Assembly: GCF_026781265.1 (NCBI RefSeq)
Contig: NZ_JAKUVC010000002.1
Coordinates: forward strand, 310,001 to 374,000
Direction of reading: 5' to 3'
DNA from: Streptococcus sanguinis
Lineage (GTDB): Bacteria; Bacillota; Bacilli; Lactobacillales; Streptococcaceae
DNA length: 64,000 bases
Positions 45,065 to 54,324 of the stretch are shown piece after piece. Made by a program: the position numbers and the translations under genes. The notes below the pieces were generated by a model, which saw nothing but the letters and a program-made list of their open reading frames with translations, made no database searches and was not told the DNA's origin. How positions within the stretch are numbered: the first letter of the stretch is position 1; the number at the start of each line of letters is the position of its first letter.

Positions 45065-46207
45065 TTACCTTACTTTTCTGGTTTTTTCGTAAATGATTTT
45101 AAAAGCTGTCAAAAACTGCTCCATCTGGCTCATATCATTGTCAAGATCCAAACTGATGCGAACAGCAGTTTGAGCCAGAGACTTTTCGACGCCCATAGCG
45201 ATTAGGGTTCCCGCTGGCTTTCCAGCTTTAGAAGAGCAAGCACTGGTAGTCGAGATATAGATCTCGTAGTCTTCAAATGCATGGACGACGACTTCACCCC
45301 GCACTCCCTTGATACCAAAGGTTAGTATATGGGGGGCGAAATCTTCCATGTCTGAGAAAATCACCACATCTGGATACTTCTGCAGTCCTTCAAGAAGAAT
45401 CTTCTTCATCTGATCCGTCCGCTGGGCAAATACTTCTTGCTTTTCCATGGACAGCCGCAGAGCCTTAGCTGTCGCTGCAATACCTGCTAAATTCTCCGTC
45501 GTTGAGCGCTTGTCCGACTCCTGACCGCCACCAGTCAAGAGGGGACTGATTTTCTTGCCAGACTTGATATAGACAAATCCTACGCCCCGCAGACCGTGAA
45601 ATTTATGACTGGAAAATGTCGCAAAATCCACACGATCCGTCAGATAAGTAGCCGTCGGAATCTTCGTAATAGCCTGTACAGCGTCCACGTGAAAGGAAAT
45701 AGTCGGTTTGTTTGCTAGCAGTTCGGATATTTTCTGAATGGGCTGAATACTGCCGATTTCATTATTGACAGCCATGATGGAGACCAGAGTAGTGTCTGGT
45801 CGAATCAACTCAGCCAGCTTGTCTACCTCAACAAAACCTGCCTTGTCTACTGGGGCAAAATTAACTTCAAAGCCTTGACTCTGCAACCAGAGGGCTGATT
45901 CTTTAACTGCGGGATGCTCAATGTTAGATACGATGATGTGTTTGCCAAAGGGAACTTTTTCAAAAGCAACTCCTTTAAGCACCCAGTTATCCCCTTCTGT
46001 TCCTCCGGACGTAAAAAAAATCTCCGAAGAAGACTTGCCTAAAAGCTCTGCTATTTGCTGGCGAGAAGCTTCTAAGAGACGGGTTGCCTGACTGCCTAAA
46101 CTATGCAGGCTGGATGGATTGCCCCAGATTTTAGAAGCGACCTCTGTGTAAGCGGCCAAAGCCTCAGGATAAGGCTTGGTTGTCGCTGAGTTATCTAAAT
46201 AAATCAT
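45065..46207 (-). CDS. Cysteine desulfurase (NifS/IscS family), ThiI partner
   Basis: The 380-residue PLP enzyme starts MIYLDNSATTKPYPEAL, binds PLP through the lysine in FSSHKFHGLRG, and carries the catalytic cysteine in STTSACSSKAG. It removes sulfur from cysteine for ThiI. The start at 46207 with AGAGGAAAG is preferred over an upstream codon. It is coupled to thiI, three bases apart. Confidence 0.92.
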   Translation of the reverse strand: MIYLDNSATTKPYPEALAAYTEVASKIWGNPSSLHSLGSQATRLLEASRQQIAELLGKSSSEIFFTSGGTEGDNWVLKGVAFEKVPFGKHIIVSNIEHPAVKESALWLQSQGFEVNFAPVDKAGFVEVDKLAELIRPDTTLVSIMAVNNEIGSIQPIQKISELLANKPTISFHVDAVQAITKIPTATYLTDRVDFATFSSHKFHGLRGVGFVYIKSGKKISPLLTGGGQESDKRSTTENLAGIAATAKALRLSMEKQEVFAQRTDQMKKILLEGLQKYPDVVIFSDMEDFAPHILTFGIKGVRGEVVVHAFEDYEIYISTTSACSSKAGKPAGTLIAMGVEKSLAQTAVRISLDLDNDMSQMEQFLTAFKIIYEKTRKVR

Positions 46208-46263
46208 GTTCTTTCCTCTAAATTTGAATACTCCTATTGTAACACGAAAGAGAAGCTGGAACA

Positions 46264-46305
46264 AGAAAGAAAAAGCCCTAAATTCTGTTAGAACTTAGGA
46301 CTAAA
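46264..46305 (-). terminator. Terminator of fbp
   Basis: GTCCTAAGTTC and its imperfect complement GAATTTAGGGC around TAACA, followed by TTTTTC on the minus strand. The first half begins close to the fbp stop. Confidence 0.7.
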
Positions 46306-46307
46306 CA

Positions 46308-48224
46308 TCACCGGTCATAAAACTCATGCAGTAAGCCAAAGAGTTCCTGTTGTTGAGCTAACAAGCTCTGACCTATGGTAGTAGATTTGATGAGGGTTCG
46401 TTCCTCTACATTTTCAACCACCTTTTTCAAAGAGGTCTGAGCAAAAGGCGACTCCACAATCTTTTGGGCATTTTGGAAAGGCTGATGGGTGACCAACTGA
46501 AAACCGTAGGAATTATTGAGCAAGGAATAGCCCGCCGTACCGGTCTTCTTTTGATAGGCTTCACACAGACCGCCATCAATTACAAAGAGCAAACCGCCGC
46601 CACGGATAGGCGACTCTCCCTTACCCGTCTTAACCGGAGTATGGCCATTGACCATCCTAGACTCTTGAGAAAAGAGACCAAATTCTTCCAAAATCAGCTG
46701 GCAGACTTTCTCAGAATTACGATAAGAAAAATAAGAATTTTCCACTTCCTTGTGGGTGTCCTTATCTTCAATGAAATAGCGCTCCAAGGTAGTCATCTTT
46801 TCTTTTCCAAACAGGGGCGACAGCTTACCTTTCCAGCAATACCAAATCAAGTCAGTCGACAAATCATCACCCACTTCCTTGTTCTTGGCCGACTGTCGAA
46901 TATGATACTCAAAGAAATCCAGCAATTCCTTGCCCGCATAATGGGCTTGATTGAGAATGAAAGGCTGGAATTCTCCTGACGGCTCCAGAGGAATGCAGCC
47001 GTGAAAAAGCAAATGCTGGTTGTAAATCTTATACATAGAGCCCTTGTTCATCAAAAGGCTCATATGCTCAGCCATCTTAAGAGAACTTTGGAACGAGGCC
47101 AGCATACTGTCTACAGCTTGATTTTCTTCTGGTGTCAAAGCTGAAGGATTTTCCGGATTGATAGTTTGGAAGCAGGTATTAACCAGGGCATGTTTAGTAT
47201 CGTCAATCGTAACACTTTCTTCCCAATAATCAATCTTGTCCAGCATAACATGGTCCTGCATCTGGAATTCAGGCCGTCGTTTGATGAGTTGATTTTCCAG
47301 TTTGAACTGGATAATCGCTAAGGCTTGGTGAACCTTTTCCAGCTGCAGAATTTCCTCATCTGAAAACTCCTGCTCTCTGCCGCCTAGAATGGGTCTAAAC
47401 TTAGGATTAGACTGGTAAGTCTTGTCCGCAAAAAGAGTCAAGGAACGCAGGTTTAAACCATAATCTTTCTCGATATCCCATAGATAGCCATAGCGAGCTG
47501 CGATGCGCAGCACATTGAGCAAGCAGTCCTTAGAGCCAAAAAAGGCTCCCATCCAGATAATATCGTGATTGCCCCACTGAATATCAAGCGAGTGAAAATG
47601 CTGCAGTTCATCCATGACCTGAGCACTGCCAGCTCCTCGGTCAAAAATATCTCCAACCACATGCAGATGGTCGATCAACAACTGCCGAATACTTCGGGAC
47701 AAGCCTAGGATAAAAGGCACAGCTTCCCGCAATTCAATCACATAAGTCAGGATATTCTCAAAATAGGATTTTTTATCAGCTAGAGCCCTGTCACTATAGA
47801 GCAACTCCTCGATAATATAGGCATATTGTGGAGGCAAGGCCTTTCTGACCTTGGAGCGACTGTATTTCGCACCTGCAAAAGCCAGCAAATTCAAGAGCTG
47901 GGGAATGGTTTCCTGATACCAGTCTTGGCCTTTAGTTTCTTCCCCCAACACAAGCTCAGGATAGGAAACCAGCGCTGACAGCCGATCCTTATGAGATTCT
48001 GACAAGCTGTCCCCAAAACAGTCCTTGATCTTCTCATTGAGGATACCTGCGCAGCTTCTCAAAATATATTCAAAAGCAGCAAACTCCCCGTGAATGTCAC
48101 TGATATACAGCTCCGTCCCTTTGGGCAGGTTCAAAATTGCCTCTAGGTTAGTCAGCTCTGTAATGACCTTCTGCCGACTGTCAAATTCTTTCAGTAAAAT
48201 ACGCTTATATTGCTCCATCTTCAA
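46308..48224 (-). CDS. fbp: Class III fructose-1,6-bisphosphatase
   Basis: The 638-residue Firmicute-type enzyme belongs to the calcineurin-like phosphatases: metal motifs YISDIHGEF (about 41-49), VVGDIFDRGAGS and WGNHDIIWMG, plus NGHTPVKTGKGESP near the C-terminus. It hydrolyses fructose 1,6-bisphosphate, the irreversible gluconeogenic step. Most streptococci lack it. It lies downstream of genes regulating pyruvate, phosphate dikinase, so the two gluconeogenic steps are controlled together. Confidence 0.94.
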   Translation of the reverse strand: MKMEQYKRILLKEFDSRQKVITELTNLEAILNLPKGTELYISDIHGEFAAFEYILRSCAGILNEKIKDCFGDSLSESHKDRLSALVSYPELVLGEETKGQDWYQETIPQLLNLLAFAGAKYSRSKVRKALPPQYAYIIEELLYSDRALADKKSYFENILTYVIELREAVPFILGLSRSIRQLLIDHLHVVGDIFDRGAGSAQVMDELQHFHSLDIQWGNHDIIWMGAFFGSKDCLLNVLRIAARYGYLWDIEKDYGLNLRSLTLFADKTYQSNPKFRPILGGREQEFSDEEILQLEKVHQALAIIQFKLENQLIKRRPEFQMQDHVMLDKIDYWEESVTIDDTKHALVNTCFQTINPENPSALTPEENQAVDSMLASFQSSLKMAEHMSLLMNKGSMYKIYNQHLLFHGCIPLEPSGEFQPFILNQAHYAGKELLDFFEYHIRQSAKNKEVGDDLSTDLIWYCWKGKLSPLFGKEKMTTLERYFIEDKDTHKEVENSYFSYRNSEKVCQLILEEFGLFSQESRMVNGHTPVKTGKGESPIRGGGLLFVIDGGLCEAYQKKTGTAGYSLLNNSYGFQLVTHQPFQNAQKIVESPFAQTSLKKVVENVEERTLIKSTTIGQSLLAQQQELFGLLHEFYDR

Positions 48225-48259
48225 CCCTCACTCTATAACCACTTTCTCAATCTTCTCTC

Positions 48260-49072
48260 TTATCTCAATTTCTTTAAATGGTCTTCAATCAAGAAAGCCG
48301 TCTCCTCAATTGATTTATCCGTGATATTGATGACATGCGCCCGATACTTTTTAAAGACTTCTTTTGAGTAGTCTAGTTCTTCGTATATCTTTTCCAGATC
48401 TGTGTAGCTGGTCGACTGGGTCAATCCCAGAGAATTCAAACGATTACTGCGTATCTTAGACAGTTTTTCTGGTTCGCATAAGAGGCCGATAATCCTCTCT
48501 GGATCAACCTTATCCAAGACCTGAGGAAGAGGAACTTCTGGAATCAAAGGCAGGTTGGAAACCTTGTAGCCTTTATTAGCCAGATAAATACTGAGTGGCG
48601 TTTTGGATGTACGGGAGACGCCCAAGAGCACCAAATCTGAATCTAAAAATCCTTGTGGTGCCTTGCCATCGTCGTATTTGACCGCAAACTCAATAGCGGA
48701 GATTTTATTAAAATACTCAGTGTCCAGCCGGTGCAAGGTACCCGGCACCTCTATTGGACTGGTACCTGTCTTTTCCTTGATAATCTCAAAAAATGGATGC
48801 ATCAAATCCAGATAAGCAAGGCCATTAGCCTGACTGAACTCTCTAGCTACAGCTGCTAGCTTGCCATCAACCAGAGTACTAATCACAAGGGCATCGTCCT
48901 TGATGGCGTCACGCAGAATTTCCAGCAATTCTTCTTCCCTGTTGATAAATGGAAAACGATAGCTGTTATTAAAAATAATATCTGGGTACTGGGCTGTCAC
49001 TGCAGACAGTAGCTTCTGCGAAGTCCCCCCCAAAGAATCTGAAATGCTGTAAACAATAATTTCTTTCTTCAT
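48260..49072 (-). CDS. PPDK regulatory protein (kinase/pyrophosphorylase, DUF299)
   Basis: The 270-residue product begins with IVYSISDSLGGTSQK and has the P-loop-like GVSRTSKTPLSIYLANKG (about 148-165), the pattern of the bifunctional ADP-dependent kinase and phosphate-dependent pyrophosphorylase that switches pyruvate, phosphate dikinase off and on at a threonine. Its target gene ppdK starts less than 1 kb away on the other strand. The start at 49072 is spaced correctly from GAGGA. It lies 11 bases after the CBS-domain regulator gene. Confidence 0.92.
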   Translation of the reverse strand: MKKEIIVYSISDSLGGTSQKLLSAVTAQYPDIIFNNSYRFPFINREEELLEILRDAIKDDALVISTLVDGKLAAVAREFSQANGLAYLDLMHPFFEIIKEKTGTSPIEVPGTLHRLDTEYFNKISAIEFAVKYDDGKAPQGFLDSDLVLLGVSRTSKTPLSIYLANKGYKVSNLPLIPEVPLPQVLDKVDPERIIGLLCEPEKLSKIRSNRLNSLGLTQSTSYTDLEKIYEELDYSKEVFKKYRAHVINITDKSIEETAFLIEDHLKKLR

Positions 49073-49083
49073 GTTCATTCCTC

Positions 49084-49713
49084 TTATCTATTAACCTCAG
49101 CACTTCTGGCCTCTTGAATAATGTAATCCAGCAGGGCTGACTTGGTCACAGTTCCTAAAATCTTACGCTCATTATTCTTATCCACTACCGGCAGCGAATC
49201 AATCGCAAAATCCTGCAAAACTGCTGCCGCTTCCAAAATGTTCATATCCTTGTAGCAAGTTTTGATATGGGGCATTCGAGTCATGCAGACCGCTACAGGA
49301 GTGCTGTCAATGTTAGTATTGAGCGAAGCCCGAAGCAGGTCCTTACGCGACAAAATCCCCAAGAGCAGCTTATGCTCATCAATGACATAGAGAACATCCG
49401 CATCATACATAAATAATGTAATAATGGCATCTTGAATAAAAGAATCATGAGATACCAAAACAGGCGAAGTCATAATCTCTGCCACTTCCTTTCGAAAGGT
49501 ATCAAAAAAGAAAAGCGTCTCTAAATCTGAGCCCGAGTATGTGTAACCAACTTTAGGCGTAGCCTTCAAAATCCCAACCAAGGTCAGAAAAGACAAGTCC
49601 GAGCGCAAGGTCGCCCGAGAAATATCAAGTAATTCAGAGATTTTCTCACCGCTGAGTGGCTGGTGTTCTTTTACAATTTCTACAATTTTCTTTTGCCGTT
49701 CACTTAATTTCAA
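49084..49713 (-). CDS. ccpN: CcpN-like regulator (helix-turn-helix with two CBS domains)
   Basis: The 209-residue protein has an N-terminal winged helix (LSERQKKIVEIVKEHQ, then LLDISRATLRSDLSFL) and two CBS domains (about 75-205, with DADVLYVIDEHKLLLG and IDSLPVVDKNNERK). This is the layout of CcpN (YqzB) of Bacillus, the repressor of gluconeogenic genes that senses adenine nucleotides. The divergent ppdK leader contains a matching operator. First gene of a ccpN-PPDK regulator-fbp operon. Confidence 0.88.
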   Translation of the reverse strand: MKLSERQKKIVEIVKEHQPLSGEKISELLDISRATLRSDLSFLTLVGILKATPKVGYTYSGSDLETLFFFDTFRKEVAEIMTSPVLVSHDSFIQDAIITLFMYDADVLYVIDEHKLLLGILSRKDLLRASLNTNIDSTPVAVCMTRMPHIKTCYKDMNILEAAAVLQDFAIDSLPVVDKNNERKILGTVTKSALLDYIIQEARSAEVNR

Positions 49714-49830
49714 ATAGGTCTGACTCCTTCGTTCTTTATAATAGATGATTAACCGAATTTTATTAAAAATTTAAGAATTATTGCTCATATTTCATTTTTA
49801 AACGTTTAAATAATCATTATTTTGTAACAC

Positions 49831-49858
49831 ATTATAACAAAATAAGAAAAATTGTCAA
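49831..49858 (-). promoter_or_regulatory. Promoter of ccpN-like operon
   Basis: Perfect TTGACA, 16 bases, perfect TATAAT with extended TGT, minus strand. It gives a leader of about 110 bases. Confidence 0.82.
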
Positions 49859-49881
49859 TAAAAAAAGATGCTTTTTTCGGG

Positions 49882-49911
49882 TTGACAAATATATATGATG
49901 TATATTACAAT
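49882..49911 (+). promoter_or_regulatory. Promoter of ppdK
   Basis: Perfect TTGACA (49882-49887), 18 bases, TACAAT (49906-49911). Its -35 box is 23 bases from the -35 box of the divergent promoter. Confidence 0.8.
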
Positions 49912-49924
49912 GTATTTGTCCTAC

Positions 49925-49935
49925 AATATGACACA
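49925..49935 (-). promoter_or_regulatory. Candidate CcpN operator in the ppdK leader
   Basis: TGTGTCATATT on the minus strand matches all 11 positions of TRTGHYATAYW, the CcpN box as I recall it from Bacillus. It sits just downstream of the ppdK -10 box, where bound repressor would hold or block polymerase. A second, degenerate AT-rich copy lies around 49890-49904. Confidence 0.6.
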
Positions 49936-49959
49936 TATTTCATAATTTTGGAGGTAAAT

Positions 49960-52581
49960 ATGGCGAAATGGATTTACTCCTTCGAGGAAGGATGTTCAGA
50001 TGACAAAGCCCTGCTTGGCGGAAAAGGAGCCAACCTAGCTGAAATGACCAATTTGGGACTGCCTGTCCCTCCAGGTTTTACTATTACCACAGAAAGCTGT
50101 ATCGAATATTTAGAAAGCCCTTATTTCTTTGAATCTTCTTTAAAAGAAGATGTTTTGAAAGCGGTTGCCGATTTAGAAAAGAAAACTGGTAAATATTTTA
50201 GTGGCAACGATTCTGCCTTGCTCTTAGTGTCTGTTCGAAGCGGAGCCAAGTTTTCCATGCCGGGCATGATGGACACTATTCTCAATCTAGGTCTGAATGA
50301 TTTAAGAACCCAGACTCTGGCTGAGCAGACCAATGCTGACTTTGCCTACAACTGCTACCGCCGTCTGCTGCAAATGTTTGCTGATGTGGTTTATGGCATT
50401 TCCAAGGACGAGTTCGATGACCTCTTGGGCTATTTTGAAAAGAATGCTGGCAAACAGGCCAAGGATTTCACACTGGAAGAGCACCAAGCTTTGATTGAGC
50501 AGTATAAGCAGCTTTATCGCGAGCATCATCAAACCTTCCCCCAAAGCTCGAAAGAACAGCTCTATGCTGCTATCAAGGCAGTCTTCAAGTCCTGGAATAA
50601 CCCTAGAGCTAAGGTTTACCGCAACTTGAATGATATTCCTCATGATTTGGGAACGGCGGTTAATGTCCAAGCCATGGTTTTCGGAAATAGCGACCAAGCC
50701 AGTGGTACAGGAGTTGTCTTCACGAGAAATCCTGCCAGCGGTGAGCATCAGCTATTTGGCGAATTTTTGCTCAATGCACAAGGAGAGGATGTCGTAGCCG
50801 GAATTCGAACCCCTGAGCCTATTGCTGCACTTGAGACAGCTCTCCCTCAGGCCTATGTAGCCTTCCAAGACTATGCTAAGATTCTCGAAAATCACTACAA
50901 GGACATGCAAGATATCGAATTTACCATTGAAAAGGGTAAACTCTATATTCTCCAAACTAGAAACGGTAAACGGACCGCCAAGGCATCTTTGAAAATCGCC
51001 TTAGATCTGGTAGACGAGGGCATTATCAGCAAAAAAGAAGCTCTCCAGCGCGTATCTCCTGCTACGATTAGCCAGCTCATCCATCCTGTATTTGAAGAAA
51101 AAGCCTTACAAGATGCTCCTTTCTTGGCTCAAGGACTGCCAGCAAGCCCTGGTGCTGCAACTGGCGAGATTGTCTTTACAGCTAAGCGCGCCAAAGACTA
51201 CCACTCCTTGGGTAAAAAGGTCATTTTAGTCCGTCAGGAAACTTCACCTGAAGACATTGAGGGCATGGTCGTCAGCCAAGCCATCGTAACCAGTCAGGGC
51301 GGTATGACCTCTCACGCAGCCGTCGTAGCCCGGGGAATGGGAACCTGCTGTGTGGCTGGCTGTGGAGAGTTGACCATCAGCGAGGAAAGCAAAACTGTTT
51401 CCTGCGGAAGTCTTGTTTTGACTGAAGGTGATGTCCTTTCAGTTGATGGCAGCTCTGGGCGCATTTATAGCGGTGAGATTCCGACCGTCCTAATCGAAAA
51501 TGACCAAGAACTTCAGCGCTTGCTTTCATGGGCAGATGATTTCGCACAGCTCAAAGTCCGTGCCAACGCAGAGACCGTTCAAGATCTAAAAACAGCTATT
51601 AAGTTTGGGGCAAAGGGCATCGGTCTGGCACGTACCGAACACATGTTCTTTGGTCAGGAACGGATTCTAGAAATGCGACGCCTGATTCTGGCTGACAATG
51701 AATTGGAAACCAGATCCGCCCTCAAAAAACTGCTGGAATTCCAAGAAAATGACTTTTATCAAATGTTCCAAGCAGTGCAGGACAAACCTATGATTATCCG
51801 TCTTTTGGATCCACCAATGCATGAATTTCTACCTAAAGATTCACAGGAAATTAAGGCTTTGGCTGATAAGCTACATAAATCGCCAGAGAAACTGACTCGC
51901 CGCATTGAACAGCTGCAGGAAAGCAATCCAATGCTAGGCCACCGCGGCTGTCGTCTGGGGATTACGCAACCAGAGATTTACAAGATGCAGGTCGAAGCCG
52001 TCTTCAAGAGTGCTATCAAGCTGAGTCAGGAAGGATTGACCGTCAAGCCAGAAATCATGATTCCGCTGATTGCAGACAAGACTGAGCTGGACTCTGTCAA
52101 AGCCTTTCTCACCCAACATATCAACAAGCTCTTTAGGCATCAGGGTCATGAACCTTTCCCTTATGAAATTGGCACCATGATCGAACTACCGCGTGCCTGT
52201 CTGGTTGCAGACCAGCTGGCTCAGGAAGCAGACTTCTTCAGCTTTGGTACTAACGACCTGACCCAGATGACCTACGGCTTTTCACGGGATGATATTGGAA
52301 AATTCATCGGCCATTATAAGGAGAAAGAAATCCTTCCTTTTGATCCTTTCCAAACCGTCGACCAAGCTGGTGTTGGTGAATTGTTGCGGATAGCCATCAG
52401 CAAGGGCCGTCAAGTCAAGCCCGACCTTCCTATCGGCATCTGCGGTGAGGTCGGTGGCGATCCGGCTTCCATCCCCTTCTTCCAAGAAATTGGTGTCACC
52501 TACGTCTCCTGCTCTCCTTATCGGGTTCCAGCAGCAAGACTAGCTGTCGCTCAAGCAGCACTCCAAGATGAGAAGGCGTAA
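49960..52581 (+). CDS. ppdK: Pyruvate, phosphate dikinase
   Basis: The 873-residue enzyme begins MAKWIYSFEEGCSDDKALLGGKGANLAEM (nucleotide-binding domain, motif split), has the phospho-histidine loop GGMTSHAAVVARGMG at about residue 450 with the regulatory threonine beside the histidine, and a PEP/pyruvate barrel ending with GICGEVGGD. It interconverts pyruvate, ATP and phosphate with PEP, AMP and pyrophosphate, giving PEP for gluconeogenesis. The start at 49960 with GGAGG is right; a longer in-frame ATG upstream precedes the promoter. Its regulators are encoded divergently. Confidence 0.96.
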   Translation: MAKWIYSFEEGCSDDKALLGGKGANLAEMTNLGLPVPPGFTITTESCIEYLESPYFFESSLKEDVLKAVADLEKKTGKYFSGNDSALLLVSVRSGAKFSMPGMMDTILNLGLNDLRTQTLAEQTNADFAYNCYRRLLQMFADVVYGISKDEFDDLLGYFEKNAGKQAKDFTLEEHQALIEQYKQLYREHHQTFPQSSKEQLYAAIKAVFKSWNNPRAKVYRNLNDIPHDLGTAVNVQAMVFGNSDQASGTGVVFTRNPASGEHQLFGEFLLNAQGEDVVAGIRTPEPIAALETALPQAYVAFQDYAKILENHYKDMQDIEFTIEKGKLYILQTRNGKRTAKASLKIALDLVDEGIISKKEALQRVSPATISQLIHPVFEEKALQDAPFLAQGLPASPGAATGEIVFTAKRAKDYHSLGKKVILVRQETSPEDIEGMVVSQAIVTSQGGMTSHAAVVARGMGTCCVAGCGELTISEESKTVSCGSLVLTEGDVLSVDGSSGRIYSGEIPTVLIENDQELQRLLSWADDFAQLKVRANAETVQDLKTAIKFGAKGIGLARTEHMFFGQERILEMRRLILADNELETRSALKKLLEFQENDFYQMFQAVQDKPMIIRLLDPPMHEFLPKDSQEIKALADKLHKSPEKLTRRIEQLQESNPMLGHRGCRLGITQPEIYKMQVEAVFKSAIKLSQEGLTVKPEIMIPLIADKTELDSVKAFLTQHINKLFRHQGHEPFPYEIGTMIELPRACLVADQLAQEADFFSFGTNDLTQMTYGFSRDDIGKFIGHYKEKEILPFDPFQTVDQAGVGELLRIAISKGRQVKPDLPIGICGEVGGDPASIPFFQEIGVTYVSCSPYRVPAARLAVAQAALQDEKA

Positions 52582-52601
52582 TTACTTTGCTATTCTAGCT
52601 C

Positions 52602-52640
52602 AAGAAGCTGCTCAATCTAAATTTGGGCAGTTTCTTTTCT
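52602..52640 (+). terminator. Terminator of ppdK
   Basis: AGAAGCTGCTCAA and TTGGGCAGTTTCT pair (with G-T pairs), followed by TTTCTTG, 20 bases after the stop. Confidence 0.78.
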
Positions 52641-52690
52641 TGACAGCAATCTTCTGTGTGCGTTTTCATAGATAAAAATTTGATTTTTTT

Positions 52691-52719
52691 AAGACATTTT
52701 CAGATAAAAAACGTATAAT
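52691..52719 (+). promoter_or_regulatory. Promoter of the Ser/Thr/Ala-rich protein gene
   Basis: AAGACA, 17 bases, perfect TATAAT, plus strand. Confidence 0.6.
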
Positions 52720-52766
52720 GAGAGATGAGACATCAATTGAAATTTTAAAAGGAGATTCTTTCGAGC

Positions 52767-53183
52767 ATGGAAAACTATTCTCGCAGCAATAAAAATAAGA
52801 CAAAATCATCTAAAAAACCTACTAAACAGCATATTAAAACTGGTCTTTCAGCCTTCCAAAAGACTATTGCAACGGTTGCCAGTATCTTGTCCATCATCAT
52901 TGCCAGCATCACGATCATGAATCTGACCAGTTATAAGGATGACAAATCAAAATCTGATACCAGTAGTTCCACTGCAACGACTACCATTATCAAGGAAATC
53001 GAAAAAGAAACAAGCAGACCTGCTTCAACGGCTGCAACTGATACAGCCGCTTCCAGCAGTGATACAGCAGCGGTTGAGACTAGTGCCTCTAGCTCTGCGG
53101 CAGATACAGCAGCAGGTGACACTACCGCTTCTAGCCAGAGTCAAGACACTGCAACCAATACTCAGACAGAAGCTTCAAACTAA
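52767..53183 (+). CDS. Membrane-anchored Ser/Thr/Ala-rich protein (DUF6556-like)
   Basis: The 138-residue protein has a basic cytosolic N-terminus (SRSNKNKTKSSKKPTKQ), one membrane helix (about 33-55, TIATVASILSIIIASITIM) and an outer tail of about 80 residues rich in Ser, Thr, Ala and Asp with repeats of SSSDTAA/DTAA type. It looks like a small surface stalk. Similar short streptococcal proteins are grouped, as I recall, under DUF6556; the function is unknown. AAGGAG precedes the ATG. It stands alone with a terminator. Confidence 0.7.
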   Translation: MENYSRSNKNKTKSSKKPTKQHIKTGLSAFQKTIATVASILSIIIASITIMNLTSYKDDKSKSDTSSSTATTTIIKEIEKETSRPASTAATDTAASSSDTAAVETSASSSAADTAAGDTTASSQSQDTATNTQTEASN

Positions 53184-53192
53184 GCAAGCAGA

Positions 53193-53227
53193 AAACGCCC
53201 AGCTCATTGAGCCAGGCGTTTTTTTGT
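53193..53227. terminator. Bidirectional terminator between the plus-strand gene and potD
   Basis: AAACGCC with inner GCTCA/TGAGC and GGCGTTT, followed by TTTT on the plus strand; TTTTC on the minus strand serves potABCD. Confidence 0.82.
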
Positions 53228-53253
53228 ATTCATCAAGCAACCTTGCTTGACTA

Positions 53254-54324
53254 TCATTTCCGATACATCTTGACTTGAAGATAGAGGTCGTTGTAGGTCC
53301 CCAGCCATTTAGGACCCAACTGCTCATAAACTTCCAAGTGTTTCATCGTTTCCTCAGTCGGATAAAAAGCCTCATCTTCCTGAATTTCCTTAGGCAACAT
53401 GGCCTTGGCAGGAAGATTTGGTGTCGAATAGCCGACATAAAGGGCGTTCTTATAAGCATTTTCCGGTCTCAGCATAAAGTTAATAAACTGATAGGCTGCT
53501 TTTTTATTTTTGACTGTTTTGGGAATGATAATATTATCAAACCAAAGATTGCTAGCTTCTGTTGGTACGACATAGCGCAGATCTTCATTGGCCTCCAGCA
53601 TCTGACGAGCCTCACCAGAAAAGGTCACACCGATAGCTGCATTGTTCTGAATCATGTATCCTTTCATCTCATCAGCCACAATGGCCTTGATGTTTGGCGT
53701 CAGAGTGTAGAGCTTATCAACAGCCTCCTGGAGCTGATCTGCATCTTTGGAGTTGAGACTATGGCCATCCGAGTTCAGACCAAGTCCCATGACTTCACGG
53801 GCTCCGTCAATCATCATGATGGAGTTTTTGTATTCAGGACGCCAGAGGTCATTCCAATGCTCTGGAGCTTTATCAACCATTTTTTCATTGTAGACAATGC
53901 CCAGTGTTCCCCAAAAATAAGGAATCGAGTATTGATTTCCAGGATCGAAAGGCTGGTCTAAAAAGTCAGATCCTATATTTTCCAAACCTTTAATCTGGCT
54001 ATGATCTAGCTTTTCCACCAAGCCTTCCTTCATCATCTTGGCAATCATATATTCACTAGGAATAGCAATGTCGTAGGTTGTGCCGCCCTGCTTTACTTTC
54101 GTATACATGGCTTCATTGGAGTCAAATGTATCGTACTGGATTTGGACACCAGTTTCCTTAGTAAACTCAGTCAGCAGCTCAGGATCGATATAGTCCCCCC
54201 AGTTGTAAATGACCAGCTTATCGCTCTCCTTGCTCTGCGTCCGACTTTCAATCTGGTAACTAACACCCCACAAAACTAGGATAATCAGCAGAATTCCCGC
54301 TAAAAATGAATAGAGCTTTCTCAT
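53254..54324 (-). CDS. potD: Spermidine/putrescine-binding protein
   Basis: The 356-residue protein has an N-terminal hydrophobic anchor without a lipobox cysteine, as in pneumococcal PotD, and the solute-binding fold (VIYNWGDYIDPELL, then SIPYFWGTLGIVYN). It captures polyamines for PotABC. It overlaps potC by four bases and ends the potABCD operon. Confidence 0.94.
   Translation of the reverse strand: MRKLYSFLAGILLIILVLWGVSYQIESRTQSKESDKLVIYNWGDYIDPELLTEFTKETGVQIQYDTFDSNEAMYTKVKQGGTTYDIAIPSEYMIAKMMKEGLVEKLDHSQIKGLENIGSDFLDQPFDPGNQYSIPYFWGTLGIVYNEKMVDKAPEHWNDLWRPEYKNSIMMIDGAREVMGLGLNSDGHSLNSKDADQLQEAVDKLYTLTPNIKAIVADEMKGYMIQNNAAIGVTFSGEARQMLEANEDLRYVVPTEASNLWFDNIIIPKTVKNKKAAYQFINFMLRPENAYKNALYVGYSTPNLPAKAMLPKEIQEDEAFYPTEETMKHLEVYEQLGPKWLGTYNDLYLQVKMYRK

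Noticed and set aside
49852..49959. N-terminal extension of pyruvate, phosphate dikinase
   Set aside because: The upstream in-frame ATG precedes the -35/-10 boxes, and GGAGG marks the family start MAKWIYSF.
53275..53961. 228-codon open frame on the plus strand
   Set aside because: Antisense shadow of potD without start signals.
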